Assembly: GCA_019137255.1 (NCBI GenBank)
Contig: WPDH01000328.1
Coordinates: 1-56,164 of the forward strand
Direction of reading: 5' to 3'
DNA from: Corinectria fuckeliana
Taxonomy: Eukaryota > Ascomycota > Sordariomycetes > Hypocreales > Nectriaceae
DNA: 56,164 nucleotides
Shown here one piece after another: positions 21,761 to 32,575 of this stretch. The notes below the pieces were generated by a model. It did not search any database. It was not told where the DNA came from and saw only the letters and a program-made list of their open reading frames with translations. Position numbers and translations under genes: made by a program. Numbering within the stretch: the stretch's first letter is position 1; each line of letters opens with the position of its first letter.

Positions 21761-24598
21761 ACTTGTGGTCGAAGCCTCCCATTCGGACCATTCGGGAAAT
21801 ATTTCTGGGGGTATCTTTCAGGCATGAATGATTCTGATATAACACCTCCATTTCGGTACGCCTTAAGCAAACGTGTCAAGGCTGTCATGTCATTTTCCAT
21901 TGACATTGCGATAGGTGATAACTCATCAGTACCCATGCGCGTGCAAGGATCCGTCTTCCCACTCATGAGTAGCAGTCGAGCAGCTTCCGGCAGCTTAAAA
22001 TCAGATGGTGATGTCCAAAAAGAATCCGCACTTTCTCCGAAGATATCGGAGAAGAGGAAATCTAGAAGAGTCGAAGAACTCTTCTTCGTGGACGTTGCTA
22101 GAGTCCAATCAACCAACCCTGTCTGAATCTGGCAAGATCTTCACCAGTGAGGGGTTCCAGGTCATACTCTAGGGCCGTGTGGCCTTTCCCGTTCCGCATG
22201 TTTGGTTCGAATCTTTCTAAAGCAAGAAGCTGCGACATCGCTTCAAATCCATTGGTGTCAAAGGAAGTGAAGTGTGTTGCACAGAGATGGAGTGCTCCTT
22301 GGCCATCGGGGCCTTTGCTGTTGACCTCGCACCTTTCATCTTGCATTCAAAGGTGGGCAATTCCATCCGTGACTCAGCTATCGCAACTAAAAGGGGTGCT
22401 AGGCCATGGTGAGTGAGTGCATTTGGATCAGCCCCAGCGGCGAGAAGAAGTTCAGCACAGGATGCATTGTTTCTATTAATTGATAGATCCAAAGCCTTCT
22501 GTCCCATTGGCTTTCTCTGGTTGACGTCGATTGTCCTTGTAGAAAGGAGAACACGAACTAGTTCATAATCTCCAACGGCGTAATGCAGTAACGTTCCATG
22601 CCTTAATTCGATGCTACTAGGTTGCGCTCCGGCCTCAATCAAATTGTCTATGATAGGAACTCGAGCAAATACGCTACATCAGTCTTTTCTGATTTGATCA
22701 AGACTTTGTTAACTTGAAAGACTCGATTCACTACTTGGCCAGCTAATTCGGAGATTGCAAGCCTAAGCCGTCGCCTGCATCCCTTGTTAGACGTGTACTA
22801 TATTACAGTCTGTCCCGACCAAACTTGGTCGGTAAGAAGGTGAGGAGTACGCTTAATTGTTTGCTGAATAGATCGTAAGCCACCAGAACTCTAATCTTCG
22901 CTGCCGTAAGTGTCCAAAATTTGACGATGTTGGCATGATGGAAAATGTGCCATGTCGCGTATTCTAGAAAGGGCAGTTTGGCTGAAAGTTCTTCTCTCAG
23001 ATATTTGCCAGTGTTGGATTAGTACTTCTCATAATGTCGGTGCTAGGAGTGAATTTGCAATAGACAGGCTGTGACAAAGGTCTCGTGGCTTTGGCCCCCT
23101 CGAAGTTCTCGCCACATTTTGGGAGATTATTCATGCCACCCTTTTTCAACAAAAAGTCGCGAACTGATTCATGAATGAACTGAACAGGCGGATTCTTGGA
23201 CTCCATGATTTCAGCTAGCCCTTTGGATGCATGCAAATAAATTTCCTCAAGTCGCCCGGCGTCAATGAATTGGACTCCTCGATTTCCCCTTCAGCTACTG
23301 TGATCGCAGCAGGGCGTAACTCTTCGGGCCTCAGCGGCCTTTTTGCAAAGAGAACCATCGGAATACACAGAAGCAAGTCGTTCATGTTATCGCCATCTCT
23401 TGTCAGAATGTTGATAAACAAGTCATGAAGTCCAATGGGGATTTCATTGAGTCTTCGCTTCAAAGCTTTGATCTGTCCTCTGTCAAGCTCTTTGTTGAGC
23501 ATTGGGACGACCAGGAAGACCCAGGGAAAAATGCCACGAGACTTGTCAAGGACCTTAGCTTTGATGTCCTTTGCCTTCTCTGACATTCCAGTCTTGAGAA
23601 AGGAGTCGCCGTACAATTTGGTGTCCTCTGTGTGATCTTGTTCATTCCCCAGCACTAGCTGGAGAGAGTTGTTGATCCCAATCTCTGGGTAATGCCGGCT
23701 GGAGAAGCAAACTCGAAATTGGCTCGATCTCTATCTACTGCTGAGATCTTCAAAGAAGGATATCATGTCTCGAACGTCGTCCTCCAGACAGTCATCTAGG
23801 GCGTCGATGAAGCAGCAAAGGCGACGATTCTCAAGATGATCGAGAGCAAGCGCGAATGTTTCCTTGAGTGTCTCGTGGTGCCAGCCGGAGTATTGAACTG
23901 CCTGCAACCCGAGCAGTCCCCAGTGGTCAACAACTGACTTTGCTTCTGGAGCTGCCTCGAGAACGATAAAGTCCTAGTGTGGACTTCTCTAGTGCGGAGC
24001 CCCAGGCGTTGAAAAAGAAGGACATCAAAATCGTCTTTGGAACACTAGCAGCTCGTTTGGCCTCTGAAAACAGAAGCTTCATCATCACCGACTTTCCGGC
24101 GCCTGCCTTGGCTTTGATTCAAAAGAATCCTTTGTCGTTGGCTTCAGGTGGACCTCTGGTGCTGATCCAATCCCGGTATTGAGGTGTACCGAGGAGCCAT
24201 TTGCATGTCTTGGCTAGGGCCTTTTTAAGGGACATCAACCGGGCATCAATCTGGTCAAAGTAGAGTAGGCTGAAGAGCTCTTCCTGTTTCTCATCGGAAA
24301 AGGGGGTTTTGTTCTGAGGCACAGTCTCCATACCTTGCTGAGACACAGATCGACCCTCTAGGCCTGTTCCGACGGGGTCGGCAATGTGCTTCTGAAGGCG
24401 CGTTACCACACACACAAGCTCAGATGCCAGTTTGCGATATTGACCGTCCTCGAGTCCCCGAGAGCGGCAGATTGCTTGATGATCGCCGTCAATTTCTCGA
24501 ACAATCTCGAGATTGCGATATCCAAGGCACGCAAAATTCTCGTCGACAACCTTGAAGCATATCAGAAAACAGGATCGAAGAGACCAAACACTGATCAT
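21739..24598 (-). pseudogene. NACHT-ankyrin NLR-like receptor, inactivated
   Basis: Fungal NLRs are STAND ATPases linked to non-self recognition. Pieces in order are: DQIDARLMSLKKALAKTCKW (lead-in), GFF-stop-IKAKAGAGKSVMM (P-loop, near 24,090-24,125), MSFFFNAWGSALEKSTLGLY, a frameshift near 23,965, CCFIDALDDC (Walker B, near 23,800), a TAG at 23,731-23,733, then FRVCFSSRHYPEI. The frame continues with KSRGIFPWVFLVVPMLNKEL, VQFIHESVRDFLL and LEYATWHIF, and finally ankyrin-type repeats such as AELLLAAGADPNALTHHG. Further frameshifts occur near 23,215, 22,200-22,350 and 22,100. The TGA just before the P-loop is where a Trp (TGG) is expected. At least seven lesions make it clearly dead. Confidence 0.85.
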
Positions 24599-25194
24599 AC
24601 CTTCTTTCAGTCAAATATCCTCATCCCGACAGTCTCTCTAAAGGACCCAATCGTCCAATTATGGAGGAGGAAGAAAAACGAGGCTCCCAGTCTACCTCCT
24701 GGCTGCTTCTGGTTGAGCCTGTATGTAGCTTAGTGTTTCGCCAGTTTGCCTCGTTAGCCAACCTGTAGTCATCATTCATTAGCCTCCACAACGAGCTGTA
24801 TAAGAATTAATCCGAGCTATTCCACTTCCGCTGAAGTCTGCCTTGTGCGGCAGGTTGCCTTCGACTAACGGATAATGAATTCTGCCTCGGTTCATCCTGA
24901 ATCTAGGAGAATAGGCGGAAGAGAGCCTATCATCAATCTTGCGAGGGAATATGGCTTCATACTCACGGTCATATGTGGCTCGTGGGTTCCAGCATCTACA
25001 TGCAAATAACAGAAGATTCTTTTAATATACAAAATGTGTTCTTGCTGACTTAAAATGACATCCAGTATTGTTGAGAATGGCATTGGTAATATTGGTCCCT
25101 TAAGATTTAAGATAAATCTGTACCGTATATCTGTCTAGGCTATAACCCATCTTACCATGCCATTTGTTTTAACACATTCCTAATGTCCTAATGC

Positions 25195-25330
25195 CCTAAC
25201 GCCCTGCTATTGTTAAGAGTAAGAGTATATCTAAGGAGAGAAGATAAGAGTGAAAGCAATATATGCTATAGGCTACAGCTCGGATAGAAATACTACGAAT
25301 AGCGCGACTTTTTCAATATAGACAGCAAAT
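25195..25330 (+). repeat. Dispersed repeat, member 1
   Basis: Shares CTAAGGAGAGAAGA followed by an AAGAGTGAAA-like run, and later a CAGCTCGGATAG...AATAGCGCGACTT block, with 32,455-32,575 in the same order and orientation. Both lie next to a broken gene. It could be a short non-autonomous element or solo LTR fragment. Confidence 0.45.
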
Positions 25331-26296
25331 AGAAATTGAGAAGTCAGGTCTGCCAAACAAATGGCTGAAAGTGGCTGAAGGTAAGTGAGACTATGAGTGC
25401 GAAGTGATCAATAATTATTCCTATGCCTTGTGTCTAAAAGTTTTTATAATCTGACACTAACGTCTACGTACATCTAATGCTCGCACTGAGGTTGACGTTA
25501 AAGTCGGTGTTGGTAGTGTAGTTGAAGAAGCCATTAGATTATATCATAGCTCATCGAAGCACAATTGGAGCAAGACCTTACAACTCGACCGGAAAACGGC
25601 CCTACGTGTTTCAGGGTCCATGATAAGGCTTAGCCTATCTAGCAGCTGAAGTGCCGGCCATCCGGAATGGATTCTAACTGTTCGTCAACACAGTCATCGG
25701 GTTAGTACGGACAATGAGGGACGGACAGATCGCGTCCTCGGGCCAAAGAGAGGCCTGCAAGCAACAAGTGCCAACCAGGTCGGAGGGAAGTTGACCCGTA
25801 TTCAGTGCAGTAGCATTACTAATGTGCACGGTACAGGGCACTGTCAAAGCCGGGCGAAGCTATAGTCCATCGTACACACCTACGATCATTCAAAGTGGCC
25901 GTCTGCTGGCTTCCTCTTTCACCCTTAACCACGGCTTCGTTTGGTTGTGAGTGAGCGCTGTTTCGGGCCTCGACGGTCAGGTCGGAGCTTGCGGGGAGCT
26001 TGCGACCAAGAGCTGCTAAATGTGGAATTTCGAGTTAGACAAAGGCTGCCACGATGAAGGTTCAAGGTTCAAAATGAAAAGGTTGAGTCCGAATCAGGGC
26101 AAAGGTGAGGAATTGTCTCATGGCTTGTGTAAAACAGGCTCTGAAGTAGCAAATACGTTGCAAAACATCATGTAGGATCGTGAGAGGGGGGTTCGACTTT
26201 GGGCTATCTGTCTGACGTACATTGACGAGCTGGTCTCAACCCCCAGATAACGACTGGGTTCCGTGGGTTGGCTGAACCGAAGCGGATAGTACTCAC

Positions 26297-26963
26297 TCAA
26301 TTTTGTCCTTCAAGCTGAGTCCCGTGGAATACTGAGAGGCCCAGCACGAGGCTATCCTCGCCGCCGTCGTATTGAAGATCGAGGGGGTTCAGTTCTCTTA
26401 AGCTGGACTCGACCTCATCCGAGCTCCAAGAACGTCGACTTCCCGTATCCGACAACGCCGACCTGATACAGCGACTGGGCGTAGTGGCTCGCCGGCGAAG
26501 ACAATGGAAGAACAAGGACGTCTTCGCTATCGTTTGGGACTTGTTGAGCAGCCTTCTTGTGTCGAGGCGTTTGAGGGGCAGGCTGTTTGTTCTCGTCGGT
26601 GGAATCAATTGTAGCTAGCCGATTTCGAGCCGAGGCTAAGTCCGAAGCCCGTCGCCCCCATTGCGGTGATGGGCTCGAGGGATTCAGTGCGTCGCGTCGA
26701 GGTGATCTTGTTGTCGGGGCGTCATGCAGCAATGCGAAGACGACGGCTTTTCGGCTGGTAATGCGGCTAGAAGGAGGAGTGGCTGATGTCGAGATTTGTA
26801 AAGTCTGCAGAATGGAGAGCCAGCTGTGCTTTTGTAGTTGGCGCGACTGCTCTAGCGTAATTTGGCCAATATGTTGATGGGAGGCTGGGAGCGGGTCACG
26901 TAGACACGCGTGGTGTTGGCACAGTAACATCAGGGGCAATAAGCGAAATAGAGAAATCAGCAT
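26297..26963 (-). pseudogene. Possible frameshifted coding relic
   Basis: The minus strand has an open frame from an ATG at 26,963 to 26,415 and an overlapping one ending at 26,297. The first reads through RSPRRDALNPSSPSPQWGRR and SARNRLATIDSTDENKQ, and the second continues RSWSSDEVESSLRELNPLDL. Together they look like one low-complexity, Ser/Pro/Arg-rich protein with a frameshift near 26,420. No family is recognised, and the first ~30 codons may not be coding. This could equally be chance open sequence. Confidence 0.25.
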
Positions 26964-28828
26964 CACCGAAGTGATTCCAGAGGGGAGCTACTGCGAAATG
27001 TTATGTTGGTACAACTGTTCCCTCAGGCATCATAGAGGTTGGCTGCAATATAAAAGTATCGACACACTACGCATCTCAACCATGTCAGTACGTCCAATTG
27101 ACACGACGACGGAAAGTAGCGATATAGCTCGACGACTCCGGACAGCATTTGCACTAGCTTCCATGAGTCAATTCTCCAATTATATCTAGCGCTGGCTCCG
27201 TGTGAATAATGTCTAGCTATCAAGGCCGGAATTTAATACATGACAACCACCCATCAACTACATCAGCGCGTGGATTCAGTCTCATCGATATCAGTGACGA
27301 TCTCGTTGGCTTAACCACCTGGACATGCAAGAGAATACTAAGCAGCACTGCGTGAGTTGAGGTCTAGCAGCGGACAAGCTAAACATCCTGATACAAGAAG
27401 TATCATAGCCCACCCACATCACTAGGACGAGAGCAGACTCATCTCCATCACATACCTCAAAGTCTTCTAGCATAGAAATACACTATCATCACAATGACCA
27501 GGTCTCTGATCATCAAAGACTTCAGTGAAAGTCAAACACATAGTAAGAATTGAGCCTCCATGGTCGTCTCGGGTCTCATCGAAGGGTTGAGTAAAAAGAA
27601 ACTTCAGCAAAAAACATACAACAGCAGGGATTCCCCGGTCGTCACCGACCCGAGTACTAATCTGCCGCTTCTTAGCTTGACTAAGGGAGAGCAGACGGGA
27701 TCCCGTATTTTCTAAGAGCTATGGTCGTATGTGGTAGGTGTGGCTGCAATACTACCTATATTGCTTGGGGTCCAGTTCTTGTAGGGGCACAACAACATAC
27801 AATTCCACATGCAGGAAGTCAATGTGATCATGATGCTTTTTGTATTGACAGTATTGGATACACTATGGCCCTGGATGTAGAAAATGGCAATTATGAGAGA
27901 ACTGATGGATTCTGGGTTGTCTGGAAAGACACCAGATGTAGCTAGATTGAACATGCCGTAGATTCAGATGCCGCTGTAGTCTACCTTATCAACAGATACC
28001 ATCCGCGATGCCAGGTTTCTTCTCCACAAACTCCGTCTCTTCTAGCTTGAACAGCTAGACATCTTGCCGGCCGAAGACGACGACGTCCAAGACGATGGGT
28101 TCGTCTACTAGTCTGCGGAGAAAATCGGCATAAAAACACAGTGTTTCATCTACGTAAGGTCTCCCTGAACATTCTTGGTACTGGTTCATAAGGATGGTGC
28201 TTGAAGCTAACGCCTGGCTGATCTGGGTCTCGAACATTGTCAATATCTAACTCAGTTTCCAAGGTACCAAGCAGCGACCTCGAAATTGGTTCCGGAATCT
28301 TACACTTTCTATCCCAGAGACTTTGTAAGTTCCCAGACACCAAGTCATCTCGTGCCGACCTCCACTTGACCCAATTCAGATCCGAAATGGGACGATAGGC
28401 AGCTGTAGTGGTGCCTCGGCAGAAGAGGATCTCCTATTCAATGTCAACAGCGCCAAAAGCCTAGCTGTAACTCCCCTGTTGCGTTGGCAGATGGCCAGCC
28501 AGAAGTGAATTGCCCCTAAAGTTGTGAGGGTTTCCCTGACGTGCTCGGCGACCTTGTACTCAATCTAATGGGTCTCCTAACCGAAGTCGGCGTTCTACTT
28601 AGGATCCTAGTTAGATTGGAAGAAAGTGCGTCGTAGCTTACTTGTGACCTCGATCGTGTCTACGATTGTCATTGTTTTGAGGAATACAGTTGCCTATTGG
28701 CTCTGTGATGGTGTATTTAACACAAAATCGATGCCAATCGAAAGGGAATCAGACTTAATTCGTTACGAAGTTAAATGAAGACACCAAGACATCTAAGACT
28801 GCCGTGATATATCCGTAGTAGTTGGTCA

Positions 28829-29966
28829 CTAGCATCTAGCCGAGAGCTGTATCGGTTCTTCACCTCTTGACACCCTCCAACGATTGCTAGACTCTACCAG
28901 CTCGTCACAGCCCTCCACGGCCCAACCCCAATTCCGCAAGAACTCCGGTGTGGCCTCCCAGCTCTGCGGATTGTATGGTTCCCCCCATAGTATCAGGCCT
29001 TTGCGGTTTGCTGTCAGTCCATCGTCGAGTCCATCGCTTTTCACTAACCGAAGGGACCCCTGAGGTTCAACACCACGTTGCGGTCTAGAGAACATCAATT
29101 CGTCAATTAAATTACCAATCACGTCCCTCATGAACTCCCAGTGATTGAACTTGTCATGCTGCTTTATCAGATTATCTCGTATGCGGGGAAACGGTATGAG
29201 ATCGATCCACGTAGCGTGTGCTTTCTCCATCTGCAACGAAGTGGATTTGAGACAGGAAGGGATATTTGGAGCTGATGGAATGATGATTGTGTGGCCTGGA
29301 AAGCTCCGCATAATGTCCACTGGCTCCGTACGGTCGGCTATCTGGCGTTGATGTTTGGTGAGCAGCGAAAGCATGGACTTGTTTGCAAACAGCCCCCTGA
29401 ACGCATTGAAGTTGACGAGGTGCAGCAGATGGTCCGCATAAGGAGACAGCGCTGGCCATGGAGATGAGGTCACGTCGACTGACATAGACAGGATCCAAAG
29501 CTTATGTCCATACAGTTCGACATCAGCTGTGTATAGTGGCCTATCCGACGTGGGTATCGATAAGCTGAAGCTGGAGCCACCGGCGTTGACGCTGGCCCCC
29601 GTCCAACCATCTACATGTATACTTTCTCGTCCGAGTACCAGATCAGTCGATGGACTTGGCTCTATTTCGTCCAGTCTCCAGCGGTCAGTCTGGTATGGGC
29701 GAGGCTGTTTTGTTGAACCTGCTGCGTCGGAGTTCTTCATGCGGTCCCCTAAATGGCAATCAGTCAGCCAATATTCACCATCTTTGACTTTCTCGACGAC
29801 AAGAAACTAAAGAAACTGCCGCCTTGACCATTTACTACTCACTGCGCGCTTGTTGACTCCGTCGGTTTTGAAGTCTCTTCCGCTTTTTACGCTCATGAGC
29901 CGCGGACGCCTTGGTATCCGTAGCTTGAGCCGGAGATAGTGCTGGGCCGGAGTTAGACGGCGGCAT
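28829..29966 (-). CDS. bZIP transcription factor with DUF3425-type domain
   Basis: A nuclear regulator of 347 residues in two exons (intron 29749-29842, GTGAGT donor). The ATG at 29,966 is used because the frame upstream begins at TTG. Residues 25-45 form the basic DNA-contact region (ERKKRKRLQNRRSQQARRDR), complete only after splicing. The leucine heptads that normally follow are not obvious. The rest matches the DUF3425 region that accompanies many fungal bZIPs: ATWIDLIPFPRIRDNLI, then GLILWGEPYNPQSWEATPEF and NWGWAVEGCDEL near the C-terminus, with a final WRVSRGEEPIQL. The gene is divergent from the dehydrogenase at 30,450 with 483 bp between starts, so local control of that gene is a reasonable guess. 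Well preserved, with no lesions. Confidence 0.9.
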
Positions 29967-30449
29967 GATGCAGTACCTATCTCCGATGGAGGCAACGGAG
30001 GAAAGAAGTCGGGTCCGAGAGACCAAATTGTTGGCGATTCAACCTCGAGAACCGCGGCTTCCAGTCAGCGGCTTAAGTTACTAGTCGGTAAAAGGCAAAT
30101 AATCTGCCGGGGCATGCTACTTGGTTATATATGCGAGCGGCTTGACCGTCAGCTAGATGCAAGCTAACTGGAAGTGGTAAAAACGTCAGCCAGTCTCCAG
30201 TCTTATCATCCTTGCTAATCACGCATCTCGGTTCCTTGTAGGCTATGTACTAACGTCTTGTGACGATGGTAGGCCCTGCTGGGCTAGACAACGATGCTCT
30301 ACAGCACAGGATACGACACAGACATATGAACCACGTATGGAATATAAAATCCCTCCCAAGTTCTCTCAGATTCTCTTAAATCTCCTGTAGGCACCCACAA
30401 TCATCTACTTCATTTATTCACCCAAGCGCACACTTCAAATCACTGCACA
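29967..30449. promoter_or_regulatory. Divergent promoter between bZIP and dehydrogenase genes
   Basis: The 483 bp separating the two start codons must serve both genes. The dehydrogenase side has TATAAAA at 30,343-30,349, about 100 bp before its ATG, followed by a pyrimidine-rich run. The bZIP side has no clear TATA. Candidate bZIP sites such as TGACG/CGTCA-like cores occur (for example ACGTCA near 30,182 and TAACGTC near 30,251) but none is a full palindrome that I could confirm. Confidence 0.5.
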
Positions 30450-31457
30450 ATGTCTTCCTATACGGCAGCTCACCAAAACCCCAAAGGCCCAGGCGATTCT
30501 CGCCCCACAGCTCTTCAAATTGTCAAAGATAATGATATGGAAGGCAAGCTTGTCGGAAAAGTCGCTGTCATCACTGGAGTTTCCTCTGGGCTCGGCGTTG
30601 GGACAGTTCGCGCACTTAAAGTGACAGGGGTAAAGCTCTTCCTCACTGCCAGGGATCTCGCCAAGGCAAAGGAAGCTCTCACCGACATCTGGCAATACGA
30701 CCGGATGGAGCTCATTGAGATGGACCAGAGTTCACTCGAGAGTGTGAGAACTGCTGCCAAAGAAATCCTCGCTCAAGAGGATAAAGTGAACATCCTCATC
30801 AACAACGCGGGAGTAATGGCCGTGCCGGAGCTGCAGTTGACGAGAGAAGGTCACGAGTCACAGTTCGCTACCAATCACCTGTCCCACTTTCTTCTCTTCC
30901 AGCTGCTCAAGCCAGCGTTGCTCAAAGCCACAACGCCTGACTTTCAGTCCCGAGTTGTCATGGTATCGGCTGCAGCTCACCGCATCAGCCGCATCGGCGC
31001 CGCGGACGACTATGCCTTCCAAAAGAGCGCATATGTGCCTTGGACTTCCTACGCGCGCTCCAAGACAGCAAACGTCTACATGGCAAACGAGATTGAGCGC
31101 CGCTACGGGTCCTTGGGACTCCATTCCACGAGTCTCCATCCAGGGATCATCGGCACTGGCATTAGCCAGTTTATCCCCGCCGAGGTGGTCGCGAGCATGA
31201 CCCAGGAACTGGCCAAAGTTCTGAAGAGCCCCGAGCAGGGAGCGGCGACTACGCTTGTGGCTGCAATCGGGAGGGATTGGGAGGGTCGTGGGGGCGTTTA
31301 CCTCAACGACTGTGCTGGGGCGAAACGTGGCGATGATGATGGCGTTGTCAGCGAGGGAACGTATGTAACACACACCTACGACGCGAAGGACGAGGCCAGG
31401 CTGTGGAAGGATTCGTTGGAAATGGTCGGGCTGCCAAACGAGGAGGGAATAGTCTGA
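30450..31457 (+). CDS. Short-chain dehydrogenase/reductase
   Basis: An NAD(P)-dependent oxidoreductase of 335 residues, intronless, acting on an unknown alcohol or ketone. After a 36-residue leader the Rossmann fold begins: TGVSSGLG cofactor loop at 42-49, NNAG at 118-121, catalytic Ser173 (VVMVSAAAH), and YxxxK as Tyr201-Lys205 (SYARSK). NLSHF-type and LHPGIIGTGI segments follow as in the classical/retinol-dehydrogenase-like group. The C-terminus is extended (GTYVTHTYDAKDEARLWKDS), as in many fungal homologues. No signal peptide, so it is probably cytosolic. A TATA box is 100 bp upstream and the gene shares its promoter region with a bZIP regulator. All catalytic residues are intact. Confidence 0.94.
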   Translation: MSSYTAAHQNPKGPGDSRPTALQIVKDNDMEGKLVGKVAVITGVSSGLGVGTVRALKVTGVKLFLTARDLAKAKEALTDIWQYDRMELIEMDQSSLESVRTAAKEILAQEDKVNILINNAGVMAVPELQLTREGHESQFATNHLSHFLLFQLLKPALLKATTPDFQSRVVMVSAAAHRISRIGAADDYAFQKSAYVPWTSYARSKTANVYMANEIERRYGSLGLHSTSLHPGIIGTGISQFIPAEVVASMTQELAKVLKSPEQGAATTLVAAIGRDWEGRGGVYLNDCAGAKRGDDDGVVSEGTYVTHTYDAKDEARLWKDSLEMVGLPNEEGIV

Positions 31458-31730
31458 TCAAGGTGCACGTCTGCATTGGTCTTACATCCAGATACAGTCA
31501 AAGCATCTCTCGTCGAGTGAAACCCTGCCTTGGGCGAAAGAGTCGTGGATGATGTCGACAGCATTAAGAAGGCTTTTCACTTGAGTTCGTACAATAGGGA
31601 GTCTTGAGATGGTGGCTTTACAAGCAAACAGCTTCGATGGAAGATTGCCTAGCTACCGCTGTCCAATGATCATCAATTGAGACCCAGAGGAAGAAGAAGG
31701 GCAGATATTTAGGAAGAACTTGATACAAGA

Positions 31731-32430
31731 TCAGCACATCTTGGCTTCACGCCGGAGATACCGTTCCTCATGCCTAGTATGGATGAGCGTATCTTTTTCC
31801 TCGCCGTAACCTCCCCACTCTAGGTATTTGCTCAATTTAACAAAGGTAGAGCTAGGCCCGATTACAGGTTCATCTCCCAAGTCTTCTTTAAAATAACCAA
31901 TGTTCTCGTTCCAGCTTGCCTCCCACGGAGTTTTGGGGTCGGGCTGGAGACCAATCGCGGCAGCTTCCCGAGCCTCCAAGCTTATGGCGAAATCCAACGC
32001 CGTCTCCAGCGTGGTACTGACAGCGCTCCCACGGTCTCCTATGCTGCCATCGATCTTTTCGGCAATACTCTCGAATGAGATAGGCGTACTTAGACTCTCT
32101 TCCACACCGGTACCTACTGGAAGCACAGGGAAGCCTGCCGACAGTTTTGGAATCCTCGTTGCGGTAGTTGATGACACAAACGATGATAAGGAGGGCCTGG
32201 AACAACGGCCGGAGGATATACAGCCTGTGGTCGTCGATCTTCGCTGGTAGCCATCCCTTTATTTTCTGGCCTGAAGTAATCCACTCGTCGTAAGCACGGT
32301 GGCGTACCTTTACCTCGGCGCAGACGGCGCTGTTCAAAGACACAATGCTGTTGACAATTGTCTCCAATGGCAGCGACTCATCGGGGATGTCTAGCTCCGA
32401 CGTTAAGAAGGCGACGGATTTCTACAGAGG
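31731..32430 (-). pseudogene. Truncated or frameshifted hypothetical gene
   Basis: Two adjoining minus-strand frames look like one protein. The first (from about 32,430) reads SVAFLTSELDIPDESLPLE, VNSIVSLNSAVCAEVKVRHR and QKIKGWLPAKIDDHRLYILR. The second, from about 32,180 to the stop at 31,731, reads SAGFPVLPVGTGVEESL, TALDFAISLEAREAAAIGL and TPWEASWNENIGYFKEDLG. No plausible intron joins them, so a frameshift near 32,170-32,200 is likely. No ATG opens the first piece; just upstream the sequence turns into a dispersed repeat (32,455-32,575), suggesting the 5' end was lost. I recognise no domain. Confidence 0.4.
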
Positions 32431-32454
32431 AAAGGTTGCACATATGCCATAATC

Positions 32455-32575
32455 CCCTAATTGTTCTACTCTACTAATAGCAAGGCTAGACCTAAGGAGA
32501 GAAGAAAAGAATGAAAAGTCGACATAGGCACGCGATATACAGCCCGAATAGCACGATTCAAAGTCTACCGTCACC
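32455..32575 (+). repeat. Dispersed repeat, member 2
   Basis: Counterpart of 25,195-25,330. It shares the CTAAGGAGAGAAGA core and a later ACAGCCCGAATAGCACGATT block that matches with several transitions. It abuts the broken 5' end of the gene at 31,731-32,430. Confidence 0.45.

Larger units (their letters stand above)
24599..28828. other. 4-kb stretch without an intact gene
   Basis: I found no intact gene. A possible coding relic lies at 26,297-26,963 and a dispersed repeat at 25,195-25,330. Other open frames are short and pair with equally long frames on the opposite strand. The region is best read as decayed accessory DNA between the dead NLR and the bZIP gene. Confidence 0.5.

Noticed and set aside
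27721..27945. 74-codon plus-strand ORF with six cysteines
   Set aside because: It has an ATG but no signal peptide, and an equally long open frame lies opposite. No homology or promoter element was seen.
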